Source: Crenothrix polyspora
GTDB taxonomy: Bacteria > Pseudomonadota > Gammaproteobacteria > Methylococcales > Methylomonadaceae
Reading direction: 5' to 3'
Length of the DNA: 8,712 bases
Assembly (NCBI GenBank): GCA_945903675.1
Contig: CAMDOP010000128.1
Coordinates: 1 to 8,712 of the forward strand
Positions 1 to 5,720 of this stretch are shown here, piece after piece. Made by a program: the position numbers and the translations under genes. Numbering within the stretch: the first letter of the stretch is position 1; each line of letters starts with the position of its first letter. The notes beneath the pieces are model-generated. The model saw only the letters and a list, made by a program, of their open reading frames with translations, was not told where the DNA came from and did no database searches.

Positions 1-222
1 CTTCTAAAGTAAGCTGAGTTTGGCTATGTATTCGGATCATAAGTGCACGGGTTTTGTGAGGTGAAACTCAATTTCTATGCACTTATTATATCATTTATTG
101 GCAATATAGTTAACACTATCAATAAGTTATTGTTTCTGAGCGAACTCTAGTTATAGCCCATTAAATGCTCTGAAATCGCCTATAAATATAAACCTAAGGA
201 CCATTGTCACTCTTTTATTTAA

Positions 223-243
223 GTCTCTTAAAAAGCTAGAGAC
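223..243 (-). terminator. Weak hairpin after the small membrane-protein gene
   Basis: GTCTCT (223-228) pairs with AGAGAC (238-243) around a 9-base loop, 7 bases beyond the stop codon of the minus-strand gene at 251-382. On the minus strand the following bases are TTAAATAAAAG, AT-rich but without a true T run. It is a plausible weak intrinsic terminator by position, not a confident one. Confidence 0.35.
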
Positions 244-250
244 AACACAC

Positions 251-382
251 CTAATCATCATCGTCTTCATAAGGCTGTGCCTTTACACTATCAGGAATAG
301 TAGGTAGCTTCGCTGAGCGCAACAAAATTAACAAGCCACCTAGTACAAACAGAAAAACAATTATTAATACTAATATCCACAT
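251..382 (-). CDS. Small single-pass membrane protein with acidic tail (possibly DUF2897-like)
   Basis: A 43-residue protein. Residues 2-21 are almost entirely hydrophobic (starting WILVLIIVFLF) and form one membrane segment. A short basic/proline-rich stretch (RSAKLPTIPDSVK) follows, and the protein ends in EDDDD. The start at 382 was chosen because AAGGG (391-395, minus strand) lies 8 bases upstream and because the hydrophobic segment begins right after the methionine. The frame stays open upstream to 505, but that would run into the 5' end of trhP and add residues unlike a membrane-protein N-terminus. The layout (N-terminal anchor, LR-SAKLP-type linker, charged tail) recalls the short DUF2897 proteins of gammaproteobacteria; that assignment is from memory and tentative. 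Function unknown. It is divergent from trhP and shares its 76-bp upstream region. Confidence 0.72.
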   Translation of the reverse strand: MWILVLIIVFLFVLGGLLILLRSAKLPTIPDSVKAQPYEDDDD

Positions 383-398
383 AAATTGTGCCCTTAAT

Positions 399-428
399 TT
401 GGCTTGCTTAAACGGGTTGGGATAGAAT
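399..428 (+). promoter_or_regulatory. Candidate sigma70 promoter for trhP
   Basis: TTGGCT (399-404, 4/6 to TTGACA) and TAGAAT (423-428, 5/6 to TATAAT) are separated by 18 bases. Transcription would start near 435 and leave a leader of about 24 bases before the ATG at 459. No good Shine-Dalgarno is visible in that leader. The -10 box sits in the loop of an inverted repeat described separately. This is a pattern match only. Confidence 0.4.
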
Positions 429-438
429 ACTCCAACCC
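414..438. promoter_or_regulatory. Inverted repeat GGGTTGG-N11-CCAACCC around the -10 box
   Basis: GGGTTGG (414-420) and CCAACCC (432-438) are perfect 7-bp inverted repeats with an 11-base spacer (421-431) that contains the candidate -10 box TAGAAT of trhP. It also lies upstream of the divergent membrane-protein gene. It could be an operator, a hairpin in a transcript, or a copy of the GTTGG/CCAAC palindromes found at 3436-3471 and 8352-8382. Confidence 0.4.
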
Positions 439-458
439 AATCATTTACACAGCTAAAC

Positions 459-1799
459 ATGAAACACGTCGAATTACTTTCTCCTGCAGGAACCCTTAAG
501 AACATGCGCTATGCTTTTGCCTTTGGCGCAGATGCAGTATACGCAGGACTGCCACGTTACAGTTTGCGTGTGCGCAATAATGACTTTTTGGAAGATAACC
601 TAGCCAAAGGCATTGCTGAGGCGCATCAACTCAAGAAAAAGTTTTTCTTGGCAACTAATGTCATTCCTCATAACACCAAGGTTAAAACCTTTATTAAAGA
701 CCTGACTCCGATTATAGCCATGCAACCCGATGCCTTAATTATGGCGGATCCTGGTTTGATTATGATGACGCGAGAAGCTTGGCCGGATATGCCGATACAT
801 TTATCAGTACAAGCTAATACGGTCAACTATGCGACCGTTAATTTCTGGAAAAGCATGGGCGTTGAACGCGTCATTTTGTCACGTGAACTTTCCTTGGATG
901 AAATTGCAGAGATACGTCAGCGCTGCCCAGATACCGAGCTGGAGGTCTTTGTTCATGGTGCTTTATGTATTGCTTATTCCGGCCGCTGTTTATTGTCTGG
1001 TTATTTTAATCATCGTGACCCTAATCAGGGCACGTGCACTAATTCCTGTCGCTGGAAGTATGACACCCTACCCGCTCATGAAAATGCCGAAGGTGATTAC
1101 GTCTTAGACGGCAATGCCCTATCGATGTCTGATATTAGTCATGCCAGCTGTGGTGGCGCAGAACGACACCCTTTAGCCGACAAGGTTTATTTTCTGGAAG
1201 AAGAAGGTCGCAAAGGTGAGTTACTGCCGATCATGGAAGATGAAAATGGCACTTACATCATGAATTCAAAAGACCTAAGAGCCATAGAGCATGTGCAACG
1301 CTTAGTCGAAATTGGCGTTGATAGTCTTAAAATTGAAGGGCGCACTAAGTCCCATTATTATGTGGCACGCACGGCGCAAACTTATCGACAGGCGATTGAT
1401 GATGCCCTAGCAGGACGAGACTTTCAGCCGGAACTGCTTGGGGTTTTAGAAAACTTAGCTAATCGGGGTTATACCGATGGTTTTTATCAGCGCCATCATA
1501 CCCACGAACAACAAAACTATATCACCGGCTATTCCAAAAGCCATCAACAACAATTTTGTGGAGAAATCAGAAGCTATGATCAAGCAACGGGGCTTGCAAC
1601 GGTTGATGTTAAAAACAAGTTCTCAGTCGGTGATACCTTAGAGTTAATCTTGCCTGAGGGCAACCATGACATTGTCGTTGAGCGTATGGAGGGCATGTAT
1701 GGTCAAGCCATGGAGGTCGCTTCTGGTGGCGGCTATGAAGTAAAAATACCGTTGCCGGCTATGTGTTCTGACAAGGCTATGTTGGCTAGGTATTTTTAA
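459..1799 (+). CDS. trhP: TrhP (YegQ): prephenate-dependent tRNA uridine-34 hydroxylation protein, peptidase U32 family
   Basis: 446 residues, close to the roughly 450 of E. coli YegQ/TrhP. In E. coli, TrhP makes 5-hydroxyuridine at the tRNA wobble position, the precursor of cmo5U, using prephenate and an iron-sulfur cluster; the old name 'protease' is historical. The N-terminus ELLSPAGTLKNMRYAF matches the family and supports the ATG at 459. The U32 signature is complete at residues 162-180 (E-x-F-x2-G-A-L-C-x4-G-x-C-x-L-S). Cys170 and Cys177, followed by Cys193 and Cys197 in the DPNQGTCTNSCRW segment, are the likely cluster ligands. Residues around 290-297 (DSLKIEGRTKS) and 380-400 (VKNKFSVGDTLEL) are also typical. 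The segment at about 200-240 is the variable part and carries an extra Cys231. The related RlhA is about 200 residues longer, so TrhP is the better call. The gene is monocistronic. Confidence 0.95.
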   Translation: MKHVELLSPAGTLKNMRYAFAFGADAVYAGLPRYSLRVRNNDFLEDNLAKGIAEAHQLKKKFFLATNVIPHNTKVKTFIKDLTPIIAMQPDALIMADPGLIMMTREAWPDMPIHLSVQANTVNYATVNFWKSMGVERVILSRELSLDEIAEIRQRCPDTELEVFVHGALCIAYSGRCLLSGYFNHRDPNQGTCTNSCRWKYDTLPAHENAEGDYVLDGNALSMSDISHASCGGAERHPLADKVYFLEEEGRKGELLPIMEDENGTYIMNSKDLRAIEHVQRLVEIGVDSLKIEGRTKSHYYVARTAQTYRQAIDDALAGRDFQPELLGVLENLANRGYTDGFYQRHHTHEQQNYITGYSKSHQQQFCGEIRSYDQATGLATVDVKNKFSVGDTLELILPEGNHDIVVERMEGMYGQAMEVASGGGYEVKIPLPAMCSDKAMLARYF

Positions 1800-1867
1800 G
1801 TAGCCTCCTAGATACAACTAGGGCTGCTATGATTTCCACTGGAATACTGAGCTTTAGCTAGTGCTTT

Positions 1868-1891
1868 GTAAAACAGCTGAAGCTGTTTTAC
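1868..1891. terminator. Perfect hairpin downstream of trhP
   Basis: GTAAAACAGC and GCTGTTTTAC form a 10-bp stem with a TGAA tetraloop, 68 bases after the trhP stop. The A-rich left foot and T-rich right foot suit a terminator working on either strand, but the plus strand continues with ACTCTTATG rather than a T run. A smaller hairpin with a 2-base bulge (1802-1825, AGCC..CTAG/CTAGGGCT) precedes it, directly after the stop codon. Confidence 0.45.
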
Positions 1892-1914
1892 ACTCTTATG
1901 CTTAGGTAACTCGC

Positions 1915-1981
1915 AAAAAATAAAATACCCCTAATAGGATGCGCTTCACTATCGTTCAGCACATCCTATAAAAATGGGGGG
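1915..1981 (-). terminator. Long hairpin and T-rich tail ending the SNase-like gene
   Basis: Stem arms are 1934-1941 with 1962-1969 (ATAGGATG/CATCCTAT) and 1943-1945 with 1958-1960, with a 12-base loop; an outer CCCC (1928-1931) can pair with the G run at 1976-1981. The only internal mismatch (C1942/A1961) becomes a G-U pair in minus-strand RNA, giving 12 unbroken pairs. The minus strand then reads TATTTTATTTTTTGC after the stem (1927 down to 1914), a good intrinsic-terminator tail. It lies about 25 bases past the stop of the gene at 2007-2873. Confidence 0.65.
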
Positions 1982-2006
1982 TTTATTATTGCGCATTACC
2001 TTATCA

Positions 2007-2873
2007 CTAATCTGACAGCACAATCAACGCCACTGGATGACGGACTAACATTGAAAATTGATCTTTACGTCTATTCAGCCAGCCACGCACTTCCACTGTT
2101 TTATTGACGTAGCTATTGATATCAGGAAATAGCGACAGCCAGTCTTTATCAATACGTGCTTCAAAGCGATTAGAAAACTCTAAATAAACAAAGCGTTCAC
2201 TAATATGCACAGCCGTCACTTTACCGACGATGCGTGTCCAGCCAGCATGACCCTCATCTGTTAGCTGATTAACAGCTATAGGCGCATATTCCTTACTATT
2301 CCATAAGCCAAGCTTATTGTGCTGCGCTTCATTTTCAGCGGCTTGCAGTTCAGCTACATATTGTAAATTGGGCGGGTAAATGCTCAGCGTCGCCAGCCCC
2401 GCTTTAACTAAAGACACATTGATATGCTCTTTATTTTCGGTAAACAAATGCGCCAAAGTTCTGCCGTATTTATCGGTTTTTTCAACACCTATTTCCAAGC
2501 GAACTTTGGTGTTTTGTAATTTGTTAATCAACCAAGCTTTCGCAGCTTCACCGCCCGCTTCGGTGGGCTTGCCCCTATGTTCGATTTCTGGTGTATTAAT
2601 GCCCAACAAGCGAATTTTACGACCATCTGTCAACTGTACGGTATCACCATCATAGATGGCTCTTATGCTATAAAAACCGTAACCAGGATTGATATACAGC
2701 CGTTTTGCATGGTCTTGGTTGCGATCAGAGTAATGCGCGCTACCTTTACTATCTTTCCATTCAAAGATATCCGCAGCCGCACAGGCAGATAAACACAAGG
2801 ACATTAACAGAGCAATTATCAAATTGAGACTGTAACTGTTTATAGTATGGGCTATTCGTTTTTTGTCATACAT
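2007..2873 (-). CDS. Exported thermonuclease-family (SNase-like) protein with N-terminal DUF4124 and C-terminal beta-rich domain
   Basis: 288 residues. Residues 1-34 are a secretion signal (hydrophobic 16-30) with a lipobox-like L28-S29-A30-C31, so a lipoprotein is likely; cleavage by signal peptidase I at the following AAA is the alternative. Residues 35-60 (DIFEWKDSKGSAHYSDR) fit the DUF4124 domain often fused to envelope proteins. Residues 68-192 are the staphylococcal-nuclease fold. Comparison with S. aureus nuclease gives D77 (its D21) in YDGDT, R88 (R35) in IRLLGINTPE, E96 (E43) and R138 (R87) in DKYGRTLAHLF, so the catalytic set is present. The calcium ligand D40 is Asn93 here, a change I believe occurs in other family members. 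Residues 206-285 look like a second small beta-barrel (GKVTAVH..VEVRGWL..LVRHPVAL). Likely role: periplasmic or outer-membrane nuclease. CCTT at 2883-2886 (AAGG on the minus strand) 9 bases upstream supports the start. Confidence 0.85.
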   Translation of the reverse strand: MYDKKRIAHTINSYSLNLIIALLMSLCLSACAAADIFEWKDSKGSAHYSDRNQDHAKRLYINPGYGFYSIRAIYDGDTVQLTDGRKIRLLGINTPEIEHRGKPTEAGGEAAKAWLINKLQNTKVRLEIGVEKTDKYGRTLAHLFTENKEHINVSLVKAGLATLSIYPPNLQYVAELQAAENEAQHNKLGLWNSKEYAPIAVNQLTDEGHAGWTRIVGKVTAVHISERFVYLEFSNRFEARIDKDWLSLFPDINSYVNKTVEVRGWLNRRKDQFSMLVRHPVALIVLSD

Positions 2874-2933
2874 GTGGTCAAGCCTTAACGCTAGAATAAG
2901 TAGATAAATTGTCCATCAGAATGTTTTTCATCC

Positions 2934-2952
2934 TAAAATGATAACCATTCGT
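2934..2952. promoter_or_regulatory. Possible Fur-box-like site
   Basis: Bases 2934-2952, with core AATGATAACCATT, match the 19-bp Fur consensus at 13 positions by my hand count. The site lies between the divergent SNase-like gene (start 2873) and BON gene (start 3100), about 60 bases upstream of the former. AT-rich spacers give such matches by chance, so this is weak. Confidence 0.22.
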
Positions 2953-3099
2953 TACATCTATACAAGATTGAGGTATTATTTTGCTGGGCGCTGCTTAAAG
3001 CCTCTCTATTTAGGTTGAAAGCGGGTATAACTATTGTTAGCGCTTATTAATGCTCACATTTATCATCTCACCCCCACTTTCCCACTTTAAAAAACTATT

Positions 3100-3414
3100 A
3101 TGAGCCCATTAAAATTAGTACGTTGTTTATTAATAAGTCTAGTATTGGTTGCGTCAGTTACTGGTTGCGCAGGCGGGAAAAAATTTGAAAGTACCGGTGA
3201 GTATTTCGATGATATCGCTATTACCACCAAAGTGAAAGCATTCATCTTCGATAATTCCAAGCTTAATCTCATGCAAATTAACGTTGAGACATACAAAGGT
3301 ATAGTGCAACTAAGTGGGTTTGTTGATTCAAGCGAAATTGCAGCGAAAGCGGGTGACGTAGCTAGAACTGTGAAAGGTGTTAAAAAGGTTAATAACAACC
3401 TAGTTGTAAAATAA
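3100..3414 (+). CDS. BON-domain lipoprotein
   Basis: 104 residues. Residues 1-22 form a lipoprotein signal (KLVRCLLISLVLVASVTG) with lipobox V20-T21-G22-C23; residue +2 is Ala, so Lol sorting to the outer membrane is expected. Residues about 37-104 are one BON domain: D/I-ITTKVKAFIFDNSKL, then INVETYKGIVQLSGFVDSSEIAAKAGDVARTVKGVKKVNNNLVV. The V..L.G.V core and the final GV..V.N.L strand are diagnostic. BON domains occur in OsmY and DolP (YraP), where they act in envelope stress and bind phospholipid; this protein has one BON domain, while OsmY and DolP have two. The start is set by the signal peptide; the leader TTTAAAAAACTATT shows no clear Shine-Dalgarno. The gene stands alone between divergent and convergent neighbours. 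Confidence 0.88.
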   Translation: MSPLKLVRCLLISLVLVASVTGCAGGKKFESTGEYFDDIAITTKVKAFIFDNSKLNLMQINVETYKGIVQLSGFVDSSEIAAKAGDVARTVKGVKKVNNNLVVK

Positions 3415-3435
3415 CGTCAGCTTATTGTGAGGCTG

Positions 3436-3471
3436 ATAAAGTTGGGTTGAGCTGTTTCAACCCAACTTTAT
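3436..3471. terminator. 15-bp perfect hairpin, bidirectional terminator between BON and SRAP genes
   Basis: ATAAAGTTGGGTTGA (3436-3450) pairs fully with TCAACCCAACTTTAT (3457-3471) around the 6-base loop GCTGTT. Each strand ends in CTTTAT, and the hairpin sits 21 bases after the BON stop and 9 bases beyond the SRAP stop, as expected for a shared terminator of convergent genes. An alternative short stem, TCAGC (3417-3421)/GCTGA (3432-3436), overlaps its foot. Confidence 0.7.
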
Positions 3472-3480
3472 ACCGAGTAT

Positions 3481-4143
3481 CTACCCTACCGGCCACAAAC
3501 AATCAGGGCCATTATGCCTAGGATTATTTATCAATGAACTCACGGCCGTCAGTTGTATATCGCTAACCATAGCTGTCGCTAAACAGTGAGCCACATCAGC
3601 AGACTCATCACTATGATCTAACCAGCGCTGATAATATTCTGGACTAATAATAGCCGGCATACGCTCATGGATACGCGCCATTTTGCCTTGAGCTGCCATA
3701 GTGATTAGGGTACAAGAGTACACCGATGCTTGCTCATACTGCCAATGCTCCCATAAACCCGCAAAAGCAAATAAGCCGTTATCGGCTCTATGAATATGGT
3801 AAGGATACTTGCCGGTTTCAGTCTGATGCCATTCAAAAAACCCCGTCGCTGGCAACAAACAACGCCTATGCTGATAAGCGCTCCTAAAGGATGGTTTTTC
3901 AGTTAAGGTTTCTGCTCTAGCGTTGAAAGTACGACTGGCTATTTTTTTATCTTTAGCCCAGCTCGGTATCAGTCCCCAATGCAAGTTAAAGGCTTTATGG
4001 CTTCCATCTTCTAAGCTAATCACAGCAAGGACATCCTGTCCCGGAGGTATATTGTAGTCGGGTTGATAATCAGGCAGACAGGGCACAGCAAAATGCGCCA
4101 TAATCTCGGCCTTCGTTGCAATTAAGTTATAACGTCCACACAT
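3481..4143 (-). CDS. SRAP-domain protein (YedK/HMCES family), abasic-site DNA-protein crosslink protein
   Basis: 220 residues, the normal size for E. coli YedK (222). The family shields abasic sites in single-stranded DNA by forming a thiazolidine crosslink through Cys2 after Met1 removal. All key residues are present: Cys2 in MCGRYNL, Asn74 in TFNARAET, Glu104 in GFFEWHQ, and His159 in RIHERMP, equivalent to YedK Cys2, Asn75, Glu105 and His160. The family also shows the NIPPGQ segment (31-36) and WGLIPSWAKD (56-65). The start is fixed because Cys must be residue 2, and AGGG (4151-4154, minus strand) lies 7 bases upstream, inside the coding sequence of the divergent PLP gene. No LexA box (CTGT-N8-ACAG) was seen near the start. 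The old database name is 'SOS response-associated peptidase'. Confidence 0.95.
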   Translation of the reverse strand: MCGRYNLIATKAEIMAHFAVPCLPDYQPDYNIPPGQDVLAVISLEDGSHKAFNLHWGLIPSWAKDKKIASRTFNARAETLTEKPSFRSAYQHRRCLLPATGFFEWHQTETGKYPYHIHRADNGLFAFAGLWEHWQYEQASVYSCTLITMAAQGKMARIHERMPAIISPEYYQRWLDHSDESADVAHCLATAMVSDIQLTAVSSLINNPRHNGPDCLWPVG

Positions 4144-4154
4144 CGATGCACCCT
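4128..4154. promoter_or_regulatory. Head-to-head start junction of the SRAP gene and the PLP-enzyme operon
   Basis: The two ATG codons are 4143-4141 (minus) and 4146-4148 (plus), with only CG between them, forming the 8-bp palindrome CATCGATG at 4141-4148. The minus gene's Shine-Dalgarno AGGG (4151-4154) lies in codons 2-3 of the plus gene. On the plus side TATAAC (4128-4133, 5/6 to the -10 consensus) lies in the SRAP coding sequence, without a good -35; it would give a leader of only about 6 bases. No plus-strand Shine-Dalgarno is visible. Confidence 0.45.
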
Positions 4155-5051
4155 GAACTGATTAAACTAGAAGAAACCTTTAAGCCGTCGATACTGACTA
4201 AAATTGATGAGCCCTTATGCGCTAAATTTGGCATTGAATTATGGATGAAACGTGATGATCTGCTGCATCCTATTATATCCGGCAATAAATGGCGTAAATT
4301 AAAATTTATTCTTGATCATGCACTGTATTCAGGTGCTGATACTATCATTAGTATGGGCGGCATGTATTCTAATCATTTACATGCCCTGGCCTTCGCAGGC
4401 AAAGCGCTAGGCTTAAAAACCATCGCTTATGTTAGAGGCGAAGAACCGGTGGTATTAACGCCGACTTTAGTTGACCTAAGCTCTTGGGGCATGGAGCTTA
4501 GGTTTATTTCTCGTACTGATTATCGACAACTCAGGCACTATAAAGGCTATTTAGATTTACCAGGAATAAAACCACAACAATATTGGCTGCCCGAAGGTGG
4601 CGCGCAGGTTTTAGCTTTAAGCGGGGTAGCAGAACTCGTTAAAGAAATCGAGGTGGCTTATGACTGGCTCTGCGTACCCTGTGGCACTGGTACAACTTTA
4701 GCAGGACTGATCGCCGCTACAGATGATAAGGTCTCGGTGCTAGGCTTTGCTGCTTTAAAAAATGCCAGCTTTTTAAACGCGGATGTCAGTTCCTTATTAA
4801 AGCAAAACAAAAGCAACTGGCAAATTAATTTGGATTACCATTTTGGTGGCTTTGCCAGCACGACACCTGAACTACTGAACTTTATGTCAGATTTTCAAGC
4901 TAAAACAACAATACAACTAGAACCTATTTATACCGGAAAAATGATGTACGCACTCTATGATTTAATCCGCAAAGGTCACTTTAGCGCCGGCCAGCGCATT
5001 ATTGCCGTTCATACCGGCGGCTTGCAAGGCGATAGAGAACGTAGTCGATGA
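4146..5051 (+). CDS. PLP-dependent enzyme, ACC deaminase/D-cysteine desulfhydrase family
   Basis: 301 residues from the ATG at 4146; an in-frame TTG at 4116 would add 10 residues (MQLSYNVHTS) that lie inside the SRAP gene and do not look like family sequence. Fold type II PLP enzyme. SGNKWRKL (45-52) holds the Schiff-base lysine, Lys48 by comparison with ACC deaminase Lys51. SNH (75-77) in GGMYSNHLHALA is the position of the catalytic Ser/Asn pair. CGTGTT (179-184) is the glycine-rich PLP-phosphate loop. IYTGKMM (261-267) and VHTGGLQG (288-295) are the C-terminal family motifs. The family covers ACC deaminase, D-cysteine desulfhydrase and other D-amino-acid or beta-elimination enzymes. Many gammaproteobacteria carry such a protein without a proven substrate, so I do not assign one. 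It is the first gene of the operon and overlaps the next by ATGA. Confidence 0.88.
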   Translation: MHPELIKLEETFKPSILTKIDEPLCAKFGIELWMKRDDLLHPIISGNKWRKLKFILDHALYSGADTIISMGGMYSNHLHALAFAGKALGLKTIAYVRGEEPVVLTPTLVDLSSWGMELRFISRTDYRQLRHYKGYLDLPGIKPQQYWLPEGGAQVLALSGVAELVKEIEVAYDWLCVPCGTGTTLAGLIAATDDKVSVLGFAALKNASFLNADVSSLLKQNKSNWQINLDYHFGGFASTTPELLNFMSDFQAKTTIQLEPIYTGKMMYALYDLIRKGHFSAGQRIIAVHTGGLQGDRERSR

Positions 5052-5707
5052 AACGCATATTAGAACCCGAACTCATGATCGATGAACATCAGGTCAGAGC
5101 TTATGCTCAGGCGGACTTTGAAATTCCTCATCAAGATTTTATACATCGCTTAAGTGCATGGGTTAATGAACCACAGTTTTCGGGTACTGCATTGGATTTA
5201 GGCTGTGGGCCTGGCGATATTAGTTATCGTTTTGCTAAGGCGTTTCCCTTGAGTAAACTTCATGCAGTCGATGGCTCAGAGCCTATGCTCAACATTGCAC
5301 AAGCAGCATTAAGCTCTAATTTAGCTCCACGTCTACGTTTTATACTCGGACTATTGCCTGATGTCATATTACCGCAATCTGGCTATGAGATAATTTTCTC
5401 TAATAGTCTCTTACACCATTTACCTGATCCTCAGATACTTTGGCAAACGGTAAAAAACTATGCTAAACCAGGAACACGTATCATCATAATGGATTTATTG
5501 CGCCCAGAAAATTTAGCACTAGCGCAGAACATGGTGCAAGACTATACCGCGAATGAACCTAAAATCTTACAGCGAGATTTTTACCATTCTTTATTAGCCG
5601 CCTTTAGCTTAGAAGAAATAAGTACACAATTAGCACAAGCTGATTTACAGTTACAATTAGAACAAATCAGTGACAGGCATGTTTTTATCACCGGTGTTAT
5701 TCGATAA
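5048..5707 (+). CDS. Class I SAM-dependent methyltransferase
   Basis: 219 residues. The Rossmann-fold motif I is ALDLGCGPGDIS (48-59), which binds S-adenosylmethionine. D75 in AVDGSEPML is the acidic residue that should hold the ribose hydroxyls. FSNSLLHHLPDP (117-128) is the motif IV/post-motif region, and RIIIMDLLRPEN follows strand 5. The N-terminus KRILEPELMIDEHQVRAYAQADF is a conserved leader I associate with a gammaproteobacterial subfamily of unknown substrate. The ATG overlaps the stop of the upstream gene by 4 bases (ATGA), so translation is probably coupled; only a weak GAG-type site precedes it. A small-molecule substrate is likelier than nucleic acid because there is no added binding domain, but that is inference. 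Confidence 0.85.
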   Translation: MKRILEPELMIDEHQVRAYAQADFEIPHQDFIHRLSAWVNEPQFSGTALDLGCGPGDISYRFAKAFPLSKLHAVDGSEPMLNIAQAALSSNLAPRLRFILGLLPDVILPQSGYEIIFSNSLLHHLPDPQILWQTVKNYAKPGTRIIIMDLLRPENLALAQNMVQDYTANEPKILQRDFYHSLLAAFSLEEISTQLAQADLQLQLEQISDRHVFITGVIR

Positions 5708-5710
5708 TTT

Positions 5711-5715
5711 AAGGA
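5711..5715 (+). promoter_or_regulatory. Ribosome binding site of ppk1
   Basis: AAGGA lies 5 bases before the ATG at 5721. It decides the start against the in-frame ATG at 5670, which would overlap the methyltransferase gene and add 17 residues not expected in polyphosphate kinase. Confidence 0.75.
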
Positions 5716-5720
5716 TACAA

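Noticed and set aside
383..505. Longer N-terminus for the small membrane protein, starting at 505
   Set aside because: It would overlap trhP antisense, lacks a Shine-Dalgarno and adds non-family residues; the start at 382 has AAGGG 8 bases upstream.
2380..2792. Plus-strand open frames opposite the SNase-like gene
   Set aside because: The minus-strand protein has a complete SNase active site; these frames have no recognisable domain or ribosome binding site.
3087..3398. 103-residue minus-strand open frame opposite the BON gene
   Set aside because: The plus-strand frame has a lipobox and BON domain; this is its antisense shadow.
4116..4145. TTG start for the PLP enzyme
   Set aside because: It adds 10 residues within the SRAP gene, lacks a Shine-Dalgarno, and the family-like sequence begins at the ATG at 4146.
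4144..4250. LexA (SOS) box upstream of the SRAP gene
   Set aside because: No CTGT-N8-ACAG pattern was found, so SOS control is not supported despite the family's historical name.
5670..5720. Upstream ATG for ppk1
   Set aside because: The 17 extra residues overlap the methyltransferase gene in another frame; AAGGA before 5721 marks the real start.
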